DNA from: CAZTJA01 sp964613745 | Lineage (GTDB): Bacteria > Desulfobacterota > Desulfomonilia > Desulfomonilales > Desulfomonilaceae | Assembly (NCBI GenBank): GCA_964613745.1 | Contig: CAZTJA010000077.1 | Location: forward strand, 1 to 15,134 | Direction: 5' to 3' | DNA: 15,134 bases | Part shown: piece by piece, positions 7,886-14,667 of the stretch | How the letters are laid out: every line of letters begins with the position of its first letter | Position numbering within the stretch: the first letter of the stretch is position 1 | The notes under the pieces: model-generated | The model's database searches: none | The model's input: the letters and a program-made list of their open reading frames with translations, nothing else | What the model was told of the DNA's origin: nothing | Made by a program: the position numbers and the translations under genes

Positions 7886-9922
7886 ATGGATCTTGATTAT
7901 GTACGAACTACCTGCCCTTATTGTGGGTGCGGGTGTGAAATGCTGCTGGAAGTTACCGACGGACAACTGACCGGCACTTTTCCTTCAAAATCGAACCCTA
8001 TGAATGAGGGTAAGCTTTGTATCAAAGGTTGGAACGTTCACGAATTTGTGCAAAGCCCCGCCAGATTGAAAAGTCCCATGATCCGTAAGAACGGTGAACT
8101 GGTGGAAACATCATGGGATGAAGCACTGGATTTTGCCGCATCGAAATTGCGGGAGATAAAGGAAACTCACGGCGGCGATAGTTTAGCATTCCTTACGTCG
8201 GCTAAATGCAGTAACGAAGAAAATTATTTATTTCAGAAATTCTGCAGGGCCGGTTTCGGCACAAATAATATCGACCATTGCGCACGTCTTTGACACAGCT
8301 CCACGGTGGCAGGTCTTGCCGCCGCTTTCGGAAGTGGAGCAATGACGAACACAATAGCCGAGATCGAGGACTCTGATTGTATTTTTATCATAGGCTCAAA
8401 TACGACCGTTGCTCACCCATTGATTGCTCATCGTGTTTATAAAGCCAAAGCAAAAGGTGCAAAGCTCATCGTAGCAGACCCAAGAAGGATACAAATCGCT
8501 TCAATAGCCGACATATATGTCTCACAGAAGCTCGGTTCAGATGTGGCTTTGCTCAATGGTATGATGAATGTAATCCTGACTCGTGACCTCCATGACAAAA
8601 CGTTCGTGGAAGAAAGAACTGAAGGATTTGATCAATTTCGGGATGTCGTACTCGGCTACACTCCGGAAAAGGTTGAGGAGATAACAGGAATTCCCGCTGA
8701 GACCATCGTCGGCATGGCCGAAATGTATGCAACCGCCGGGTCCGCTTCGATCCTATACACAATGGGAATAACACAGCACAGTCACGGTGTGGACAATGTA
8801 AAGTCATTGGCGAATCTTGCAATGTTAACCGGAAATCTGGGCAAATACGGCACCGGCGTGAATCCCCTCCGGGGTCAAAACAATGTGCAGGGTGCCTGTG
8901 ATATGGGAGGATTACCGAACGTTTATCCTGCGTATCAAACAGTGATAGACCAGGGGAACAAAGAGAAATTCGAAAATGCGTGGAACTGCACCCTTTCCGA
9001 CAAGGTCGGCCTAACGATCATGGAAATGATGCATGCGATTGAGACCGGGTCTGTTAAAGGGATGGTTGTCCTGGGAGAGAATCCGATTGGTAGCGACCCG
9101 GATTCTAATCACGTAAAGCATGCTTTGGAATCCGCAGAATTTCTGGCCGTTATCGATATTTTCTTAACTGATACGGCCAGACTCGCCGACGTGGTTTTTC
9201 CTGGGGCATCGTTTGCAGAAAAAGACGGGACCTTCTCAAATACGGAGCGAAAGGTACTGAGGATACGAAAAGCCGTTGCACCCGTTGGCGACGCGAAACC
9301 TGACTGGGAAATTATTTCTGAGCTTTCCTCCCGGTTCGGATTACCCATGCAATATGATTCACCGGAACAAATCTTTAATGAAATTGCTCAAGTTACCCCA
9401 AGCTACGGAGGCATCGATTATTCGAGACTTGAATCCGGAGGAATTTCCTGGCCATGCCCCACCAAGGATCATCCGGGAACTCCGATTTTGCACAAGGATA
9501 GATTTACCCGCGGCAAAGGCTTGTTTCACGGAATCGAATACCGTGCACCGGAAGAACTGACCGACGATGAATACCCAATGCAGTTGACTACAGGGAGGTA
9601 TTTTCCGCATTATCACACAGGAACTATGACCCGGAATTCCTCTTCACTTCACAAAGAAATGCCGGAAGGTCATATCGAGCTAAATCCGGTGGATGCCCAA
9701 CATTTGGGCATAAAATCCGGCGAAGCTGCTCGCATAATCTCAAGACGTGGTGAAGTTATCTCTAGAGCGATAGTAACGGATGTTGTGCAACCCGGAACTA
9801 TCTTTATGAGCTTTCATTTTATGGAAGCAAACGCCAACATTTTGACGAACACGGCTCTAGATCCTATTTCAAAAATTCCTGAGTATAAAGTGTGTGCTGT
9901 GAGGGTGGAAAAAGCTGCTTAA
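7886..9922 (+). CDS. fdhF: Formate dehydrogenase, catalytic subunit, selenocysteine-containing (678 aa)
   Basis: A molybdenum/tungsten bis-MGD enzyme that interconverts formate and CO2. The ATG at 7886 follows GAGGAG by seven bases. Cys10, Cys13, Cys17 and Cys45 (CPYCGCGC then KLCIKG) match the [4Fe-4S] site of E. coli FdhF, and Lys47 matches its electron-relay lysine. The in-frame TGA at 8291-8293 falls at residue 136 in CARL-U-HSSTVAGL, exactly where FdhF has Sec140-His141; a SECIS hairpin follows. Arg329 in RGQNNVQGACDMGG matches active-site Arg333. The C-terminal part is a molybdopterin-dinucleotide binding domain (TTGRYFPHYHTGTMTRNS onward). Length is close to FdhF (715). There is no Tat signal, so it is cytoplasmic. 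No beta subunit, hydrogenase or diaphorase gene is adjacent, so the electron partner must be encoded elsewhere. Automated callers will split it into 135- and 538-residue pieces. Confidence 0.96.
8291..8330 (+). promoter_or_regulatory. Bacterial SECIS element (UGA selenocysteine recoding signal)
   Basis: Directly after the in-frame UGA, GGCA (8308-8311) and UGCC (8317-8320) close a GGUCU loop (8312-8316). Below it, CGG (8304-8306) pairs with CCG (8322-8324), leaving U17 (8307) bulged or in a G-U pair. The loop bases at positions 22-26 and the U at position 17, counted from the UGA, coincide exactly with the E. coli fdhF SECIS that SelB recognises. The host must therefore carry selA, selB and selC; none is in this window. 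Confidence 0.92.
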
Positions 9923-9942
9923 TTAGGAAAGTTGGGAATAAA

Positions 9943-9976
9943 AGAAGGCAACCCGAAAACTGGGTTGCCTTTTTTC
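9943..9976. terminator. Rho-independent terminator after fdhF, in the convergent gap with fdhD
   Basis: AGGCAACCC (9946-9954) pairs perfectly with GGGTTGCCT (9962-9970) around a seven-base loop and is followed by a run of T. An A-rich stretch on the other side may let it also stop transcription arriving from fdhD on the minus strand. It starts about 20 bases after the fdhF stop codon. Confidence 0.9.
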
Positions 9977-9996
9977 ATGCACGGGAAACTAAGGTC

Positions 9997-10806
9997 TTAT
10001 ACTTCGACTAAATCAATTCCACCATGATTAAAGTAGTTGAATTTGCGCCCTTTGACATATGTAATCACATCTATGGACGAACGCTTTGCGGAATTAATGG
10101 CCAATGCGCTGGCGCTTGATCTTGAGATTACCACTGGAAATCCACTTCGGGCAGTCTTCACAAGTACTTCCGAAGTTATTCGACCCGTCGTCAACAGCAT
10201 TTTGTTTCTCGTCTCAATCTCATTCATAAAACAATAGCCTGCAATCTTGTCTACCGCATTATGTCTCCCCAGGTCTTCCAGTATGAGCAACGTCTCGTCT
10301 TTGGAGGCAAGAGATGCTGCGTGAACTCCTCGCGTGATCACATAGATTCCCTTGAATGTGTCAAGATCACGCATTCTGTTCAAAATATCCAAAACAGAGA
10401 TGACTACGGACATTTGCGAGCGCTGTTCAATGGGATCGGTTTGTACTGCGAAGGTAAGTCCTCCTGCGCAACCGGAGGTGAGCATGCCCTTTTTCCGTAT
10501 TTTATCTAATTGAACCGGAGGAACATCGATTTCCATCCGCACAATCTTCCCGGGATGGTCAACATGGAGAACTTTGATTTGGCGAGGTGACGTGAGAACG
10601 CCTTCGGAAACGAGAAATCCGACAAAAAGTTCTTCCAAGTGAGTAGGCAACGTCGCTATTGACAGTATTTCATAATCATTGACAAAAAGGGTATACGGCA
10701 CTTCTTTGGCCGTAAACAAGGTGGTCTTTTCGAGTACCCCATCTTTGAACCTCAGAATCGGAAACTCTTGTACCAGAGAAGGATCCGGCTCAATATTTTT
10801 CGTCAT
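9997..10806 (-). CDS. fdhD: FdhD, formate dehydrogenase accessory sulfurtransferase (269 aa from the preferred start)
   Basis: FdhD carries sulfur from a cysteine desulfurase (IscS in E. coli) to the bis-MGD cofactor and is needed for formate dehydrogenase activity. Family blocks are visible: LFVGFLVSEGV, the cysteine loop LTSGCAGG, LILEDLGRHNAVDKI, TTGRITSEVLVK and the end GRKFNYFN. The loop has a single cysteine (Cys113), whereas E. coli FdhD has a C-x-x-C pair. The ATG at 10806 is preferred: it gives the usual N-terminus and overlaps the upstream regulator by 17 bases. A GTG at 10869 would add 21 residues that read like out-of-frame regulator sequence. GAGGAG lies rather far upstream of the ATG, so translational coupling to the regulator is likely. 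It converges on fdhF, its presumed client. Confidence 0.94.
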   Translation of the reverse strand: MTKNIEPDPSLVQEFPILRFKDGVLEKTTLFTAKEVPYTLFVNDYEILSIATLPTHLEELFVGFLVSEGVLTSPRQIKVLHVDHPGKIVRMEIDVPPVQLDKIRKKGMLTSGCAGGLTFAVQTDPIEQRSQMSVVISVLDILNRMRDLDTFKGIYVITRGVHAASLASKDETLLILEDLGRHNAVDKIAGYCFMNEIETRNKMLLTTGRITSEVLVKTARSGFPVVISRSSASALAINSAKRSSIDVITYVKGRKFNYFNHGGIDLVEV

Positions 10807-11149
10807 ATTCCGCTGATGACCCGGCTCCTCTGAATAACTCGCGGAATTGTGCGTCGGAGAACTTTTCACATCTGTTCCTTAATCTGGAATATGCCCAAAA
10901 AAGATCCATTCCTTCTTTGGTTAGCTTAGATCCATCACTTGTACGCTCTATGAGCTTAAAACCACAACGTTCTTCGGTTGCTTTAATTTTTCCCCATACG
11001 GCACGAAACGGCTGGTTTAACTTTGCAGCAGCCTTATTAATCGACCCTGTTTCCATGATTGCTTCAAGGATCCTTAATCGTCCGGTGCCGATGATCAACT
11101 TGCCGGTTTCATTTTCAATCCATATTTTTGAACGTATGCGTAGAGGCAT
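10790..11149 (-). CDS. Small ModE-like (LysR-type winged HTH) regulator, 119 aa
   Basis: A stand-alone winged helix-turn-helix of the ModE N-terminal type. The diagnostic pattern is ILEAIMETGSINKAAAKLNQ followed by FRAVWGKIKATEERCGFKLI and ERTSDGSKLTKEGMDLFWAY. It has no C-terminal molybdate-binding (TOBE/MOP) domain and is less than half the length of E. coli ModE (~262 aa), so it may sense metal or formate indirectly or through a partner. The ATG at 11149 has GGAG seven bases upstream, inside a possible hairpin. Its 3' end overlaps fdhD by 17 bases, so the two are very likely co-transcribed. It is a plausible regulator of the formate genes; that role is inferred from position and family only. 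Confidence 0.88.
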   Translation of the reverse strand: MPLRIRSKIWIENETGKLIIGTGRLRILEAIMETGSINKAAAKLNQPFRAVWGKIKATEERCGFKLIERTSDGSKLTKEGMDLFWAYSRLRNRCEKFSDAQFRELFRGAGSSAEYDEKY

Positions 11150-11156
11150 ATCATTA

Positions 11157-11190
11157 CTCCGGCCTATGCCGGCAAGACTCCTAAGCCGGC
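11157..11190 (-). promoter_or_regulatory. Leader with two mutually exclusive hairpins over the regulator's ribosome binding site
   Basis: Read on the minus strand, three related segments occur in order: GCCGGC (11190-11185), GCCGGC (11173-11168) and GCCGG (11163-11159), followed by AG and, seven bases later, the ATG. The middle and last segments can pair as CCGGC-AUAG-GCCGG, burying the GG of the GGAG ribosome binding site. The first and middle segments can pair instead with an 11-base loop, leaving the site free. GCCGGC is self-complementary, so the repeats could equally be DNA sites for the regulator. Confidence 0.4.
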
Positions 11191-11224
11191 GGTTATCAAT
11201 TCTGATTGCTCCTGAGATTGTCGC

Positions 11225-11253
11225 TTGGATTAGCGTGGTTATGTCATTATAGT
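11225..11253 (+). promoter_or_regulatory. Candidate promoter for the ddl operon
   Basis: TTGGAT (11225-11230), 17 bases, then TATAGT (11248-11253; five of six consensus bases). It shares its -10 bases with the opposing promoter for the regulator, so the two would compete for polymerase. A weaker alternative nearer the gene is TTGAAG, 17 bases, TATTCA, ending about 11340. Confidence 0.4.
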
Positions 11254-11274
11254 CCTAAGGCTTCATCTCCGCAA
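11246..11274 (-). promoter_or_regulatory. Candidate promoter for the ModE-like regulator and fdhD
   Basis: On the minus strand, a perfect TATAAT (11251-11246) lies 17 bases after TTGCGG (11274-11269), which matches the -35 consensus at three positions. Transcription would begin about 90 bases before the regulator's ATG, so the leader includes the GCCGGC hairpins. Confidence 0.5.
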
Positions 11275-11368
11275 GAATCGTATATCTAAACATAGCACTT
11301 GATCGGTTCTTCTTGAAGTAGGCACACTCCTGTGATATTCAGCCGCAGAATGAGAATTCGGAGGTCCC

Positions 11369-12466
11369 ATGGCTGAGCGCGTATTGAAGATTGCACTACT
11401 TTTTGGCGGCAGGTCCGCCGAACATGAAGTTTCGTTACGTTCCGCTAAATCAGTGTTTGAAGCCATGGATCCCAATAAGTATGAGATTTTACCTGTCCTC
11501 ATCACCCAAGATGGAGTGTGGTACCGACGTCCTCCATTGGTTTCTTCTTTCGATCCCGGACCTACTCCCGATTATAATGATCGCGTCATTTTTTCTCCTG
11601 ATCCAACGGACAAAGGTTTTTTGAGATTAGATTCGGAGGATTGTGTAAATCACATTACGGTTGACGTAGTCTTTCCGGTTCTACATGGTACTTATGGAGA
11701 AGACGGGACGGTCCAGGGATTGCTCGATTTGTCAGGTGTGCCCTACGTCGGATGTGGTGTCGCCGCTTCGGCAGTGGGCATGGACAAGGCATTAATGAAG
11801 GCGGTTTTCCTGAATGCGGGCCTCTCAGTCGGGAATTACTTCGCATTCTTAAAACATGAATGGAATCGTAACAGATCGGAAATTACCGATAAACTGAACA
11901 GATCTTGTTTCCCCGTATTTGTCAAACCAGCCAATCTCGGTTCATCAGTCGGGATTAGTCGAGTCGCTAACCTTTATGAATTCGAGGCGGCCGTGGAAAA
12001 AGCCCTTCAATTTGATAGAAAACTGCTCGTCGAGGACGGCATTTCCGGCAGAGAGCTTGAAGTATCCGTTTTGGGTAACGATGAACCCCGAGCGAGCCTT
12101 CCCGGTGAGGTAGTTCCCAAAGCTGAATTCTATGATTATGAAGAAAAGTACATTCGGAATACTACCGAATTAATAATTCCCGCTGTTTTGAATCAGCACC
12201 AAATCCAAAAGGCTCAAAATTGTGCTGTGACTGCATTCAAGGCCGTCGATGGATCCGGTCTTGCTCGGGTCGATATGTTTCTTACTGAAAATGGTGACAT
12301 TTTGGTAAATGAGATAAACACCTTACCTGGGTTTACCTCCATAAGCATGTACCCCAAGTTGTGGGAAGCTACGGGCTTGCCTTATACTACCTTGATCGAT
12401 GAGTTGATTCAATTAGCATTACGGAGAAATGCCGAAAAGCAATCTATTCTAACGGTCAGAGCCTGA
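11369..12466 (+). CDS. ddl: D-alanine--D-alanine ligase (365 aa)
   Basis: An ATP-grasp ligase that makes D-Ala-D-Ala for the peptidoglycan precursor in the cytoplasm. The N-terminal GGRSAEHEVSLRSA holds Glu18 (E. coli DdlB Glu15). HGTYGEDGTVQGLLDLSGVP, the MDK start of the central domain, and VKPANLGSSVGIS (Ser192, DdlB Ser150) follow. The omega-loop FYDYEEKY gives Lys260-Tyr261, the pair of DdlB Lys215-Tyr216, which marks a D-Ala-D-Ala rather than D-Ala-D-lactate (VanA-type) enzyme. Arg300, Asp302, Glu315 and Asn317 (GLARVDMF, VNEINTLPG) match the Mg-ATP and substrate residues. GGAGG lies four to five bases before the ATG. Its stop TGA shares one base with the next gene's ATG. It is slightly longer than DdlB (306), with a larger N-terminal half like DdlA (364). 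Confidence 0.96.
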   Translation: MAERVLKIALLFGGRSAEHEVSLRSAKSVFEAMDPNKYEILPVLITQDGVWYRRPPLVSSFDPGPTPDYNDRVIFSPDPTDKGFLRLDSEDCVNHITVDVVFPVLHGTYGEDGTVQGLLDLSGVPYVGCGVAASAVGMDKALMKAVFLNAGLSVGNYFAFLKHEWNRNRSEITDKLNRSCFPVFVKPANLGSSVGISRVANLYEFEAAVEKALQFDRKLLVEDGISGRELEVSVLGNDEPRASLPGEVVPKAEFYDYEEKYIRNTTELIIPAVLNQHQIQKAQNCAVTAFKAVDGSGLARVDMFLTENGDILVNEINTLPGFTSISMYPKLWEATGLPYTTLIDELIQLALRRNAEKQSILTVRA

Positions 12467-13422
12467 TGAAAGCGATGATTCTCGCAGCCGGTTTCGGCAC
12501 GAGACTGCGTCCCTTGACTTGCGAAATAGCAAAACCGGCAATTCCCCTTCTTAACAAACCACTCATTGGACATGTACTCAACAGCTTGGCCGGTCAGGGA
12601 TGTTCCGATTTCATGATCAATCTCCATCATCTGCCCGACACCGTTAAAACTGCCGTGGACGTATATTCGGGCAGTTACGATATTTCGTATTCGATGGAAG
12701 AGTTTATACTGGGAACGGCCGGCGGTTTAAGAAAAAACAAGGACTTCTTTCATGAAGATGTCTTTATCATGTCAAATGCCGACATAATTCCTGATTTTTC
12801 CATTCTGGATGCACTGAAATTCCACATGGAAAGACGGCCCCTTGCAACCCTCTTAATTTATCCCCAGATTGAACCTTACCTCTACACACCTATTAGAATT
12901 GATGAGAATAATAGGATCTACGGATTTAAGGGAATTGAGCCCAGAGTCAAGCTGCTCGACCAGACTTATGTGTTCACCGGCATCCATATCATGGAAAAGA
13001 GGATATTCGACTACATTCCGGAATCCGGATTCTCCGAGATAAATTCAGAGGTTTATCCTCAAGCAATTCGTTCTGGTGAAGAAGTTTGCGGTTTTCCCGT
13101 ATCGGGCTATTGGAATGACTTGGGAGATCCCCGTCGATACCTTGAGGCTCACCTGGAGTTGATCCAAAAGGTGAGTGGACCATCAGTATTGGTCGGTGAC
13201 CATTCCATTGTTGAGCCCACGGTGGAATGTCACGGTGTTTCCATTGGACGGAATTGCACAATCGGCAGAAACTGCCGGATAGAAAATTGTATACTCTGGG
13301 ACGATGTGATGATCCAGGACGGTTCCGAAATCAACAATTGCATTATCGGCAATGGAATAAAGGTCCAGGGACATTTGAGCAACATGGTGGTGACGACAAA
13401 CGGCTCGGTGCATATATCATGA
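12466..13422 (+). CDS. Sugar-1-phosphate nucleotidyltransferase, MurU-like, with C-terminal beta-helix (318 aa)
   Basis: A nucleotidyltransferase-fold enzyme that joins a sugar-1-phosphate to an NTP. The signature GFGTRLRPLT (residues 9-18), Lys23 in AKPAIPL, GTAGGLR (83-89), the metal-binding SNADI (103-107), and the sugar-binding FTGIHIM and YWNDLGDPRRYL (215-225) are present. Residues ~242-305 form hexapeptide repeats (SIVEPTV, SIGRNCTIGRNCRI, CIIGNGIKV), a left-handed beta-helix that MurU of Pseudomonas (~223 aa) lacks. The downstream AmgK-like kinase and upstream ddl suggest MurNAc-1-P uridylyltransferase in cell-wall sugar recycling. A guanylyl- or thymidylyl-transferase for another sugar is the alternative. 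The start overlaps the ddl stop (TGATG) and the end overlaps the kinase start (ATGA), so translation is coupled. Confidence 0.85.
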   Translation: MKAMILAAGFGTRLRPLTCEIAKPAIPLLNKPLIGHVLNSLAGQGCSDFMINLHHLPDTVKTAVDVYSGSYDISYSMEEFILGTAGGLRKNKDFFHEDVFIMSNADIIPDFSILDALKFHMERRPLATLLIYPQIEPYLYTPIRIDENNRIYGFKGIEPRVKLLDQTYVFTGIHIMEKRIFDYIPESGFSEINSEVYPQAIRSGEEVCGFPVSGYWNDLGDPRRYLEAHLELIQKVSGPSVLVGDHSIVEPTVECHGVSIGRNCTIGRNCRIENCILWDDVMIQDGSEINNCIIGNGIKVQGHLSNMVVTTNGSVHIS

Positions 13423-14578
13423 TGGTCCCTAAGGATTCCATATGTAGCGTAGCATCAGTGTTTGGGAGTATTGAAGAATTGAGCCGGTTGGCGGGAGACG
13501 CGTCTACCCGAACATACTATCGAATTCGCTACAATCTTGGAAACACTAAAATCGCTATGCTCATGCCCAATCCGGGAGAGAACGAAGAGAGTTCCTNNNN
13601 NNNNNNNNNNNNNNNNNNNNNNNNNNNNNNNNNNNNNNNNNNNNNNNNNNNNNNNNNNNNNNNNNNNNNNNNNNNNNNNNNNNNNNNNNNNNNNNNAACA
13701 CTAAAATCGCTATGCTCATGCCCAATCCGGGAGAGAACGAAGAGAGTTCCTTTATTGAGACGCAGCATTTCTTACGAGGGCTCCAACTTCCTGTGCCGGA
13801 AATCTATCATCACAGCCAAAAACACGGGATCATCATTTTGGAAGATTTGGGAGATGAATTCCTCGAAAGTATATCCATATCGAACTTTGAAAACTTGAAG
13901 TCGGCCTATGTAGAGGCAGTCCAAATTCTCATTGAACTCGTCAGGAGAACAGCCGATCTGCACTCAGGATGTCCAGCCTTCTCGTTAGCGTTTGACCGAA
14001 ACAAACTTATGTTTGAAATGGATTTCTTTGTAACTCATTTTGTAGAGAATTTTGCGGGCATTTTGCTGCCGAATCATGTCCGGCAAGAGTTGTATTCTTT
14101 TTTTGAAGACCTGTGCGGAAAACTCGCTGATCAGCCCAGAGTTTTCACTCACAGAGATTATCATTCAAGAAATCTCATGATTAAGAATGGGCGCATGTAC
14201 ATGATTGATTTTCAGGATGCGAGGATGGGTCCTGTTCAATACGACTTAGCCTCGCTATTGAGAGATTCATACATGGAACTTCCCGAGGAGTTGGTAACCG
14301 AACTCTTGCGTTATTTTTTTGAGAATACCGATCAACAGTGCGAATGGTCGAGTTTCCTTCATATATTTGATCTCATGTCACTTCAGCGAAATATTAAGGC
14401 ATTAGGAACCTTCGGTTACCAGACTTCTGTTAGACGAACTGATCGTTATTTATCGGCAATCCCGACGACCGGCAAATATATTCAAGAAACTCTTCAAAAA
14501 CTCTCCGAATACAGCCATTTTCGAACTTTGTTAAGTGATCTCGTCATTCAGCCGGCCCTCCGCGAGAAGCATACCTAG
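13419..14578 (+). CDS. AmgK-like sugar kinase (aminoglycoside-phosphotransferase fold), interrupted only by an assembly gap
   Basis: A small-molecule kinase of the APH/choline-kinase fold. LAGDASTRTYYRI near the start, LEDLGDEF, HRDYHSRNLM and MIDFQDARMGPVQYDLASLL are typical of AmgK, which phosphorylates MurNAc or GlcNAc at the anomeric carbon in Pseudomonas. The gene starts at ATG 13419 (ATGA overlap; 13422 is an alternative). Bases 13542-13596 and 13697-13751 are identical and flank 100 Ns. Joining 13419-13541 to 13697-14578 gives one 334-residue frame, close to known AmgK length, with catalytic Asp195, Asn200 and Mg-binding Asp212. Left as it stands, the frame shifts across the gap. The paired nucleotidyltransferase supports a two-step sugar activation route. 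Substrate is inferred; aminoglycoside resistance is unlikely given the operon. Confidence 0.87.
13542..13596 (+). repeat. Left copy of a 55-base direct repeat flanking the N gap
   Basis: Identical base for base to 13697-13751. It ends exactly at the first N, as expected of a contig end rather than a biological duplication. Confidence 0.95.
13597..13696. other. Scaffold gap, 100 Ns, probably spurious
   Basis: Exactly 100 N, the usual placeholder for unknown length. The flanking contig ends overlap by 55 identical bases, so the true distance is most likely minus 55 and nothing is missing. Confidence 0.97.
13697..13751 (+). repeat. Right copy of the 55-base direct repeat flanking the N gap
   Basis: Begins at the first base after the Ns and repeats 13542-13596 exactly. 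It encodes the same NTKIAMLMPNPGENEESS in the same frame, so it is one stretch represented twice. Confidence 0.95.
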
Positions 14579-14597
14579 AATTCAGTTTAATTATAAC

Positions 14598-14626
14598 TTG
14601 TAATATTTGGTTTATTTTGATATAAA
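14598..14626 (+). promoter_or_regulatory. Candidate sigma-70 promoter for the exported coiled-coil gene
   Basis: TTGTAA (14598-14603; four of six), exactly 17 bases, TATAAA (14621-14626; five of six), in AT-rich DNA 42 bases before the start codon. One of the best promoter matches in the window. Confidence 0.65.
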
Positions 14627-14642
14627 TGTCTAGCGTAGACAT
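14626..14642. promoter_or_regulatory. Inverted repeat at the predicted transcription start
   Basis: ATGTCTA-GCG-TAGACAT is a perfect seven-base-arm palindrome that begins at the last base of the -10 box. It could be a repressor operator over the start site or a 5' stabilising hairpin on the mRNA. Confidence 0.5.
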
Positions 14643-14667
14643 ATGGGTCTTATGGCAGGAGAGATCA

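Noticed and set aside
8306..9922. A separate formate dehydrogenase gene starting at GTG 8306, after an upstream gene ending at 8293
   Set aside because: The frame is the same on both sides of the TGA, the sequence on both sides is continuous FdhF homology, and a SECIS hairpin follows. It is one selenoprotein gene.
11369..12466. Vancomycin-resistance type D-Ala-D-lactate ligase
   Set aside because: The omega-loop carries Lys-Tyr as in DdlB rather than the VanA histidine, and no vanH or vanX lies nearby.
13227..13898. A plus-strand reading frame running through the Ns
   Set aside because: It starts in the wrong frame inside the nucleotidyltransferase gene and changes frame relative to the kinase after the gap. 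It exists only because the Ns hide the misjoin.
13419..14578. Aminoglycoside resistance kinase
   Set aside because: The fold is shared, but the gene is translationally coupled to ddl and a sugar nucleotidyltransferase, and its motifs fit the AmgK type.
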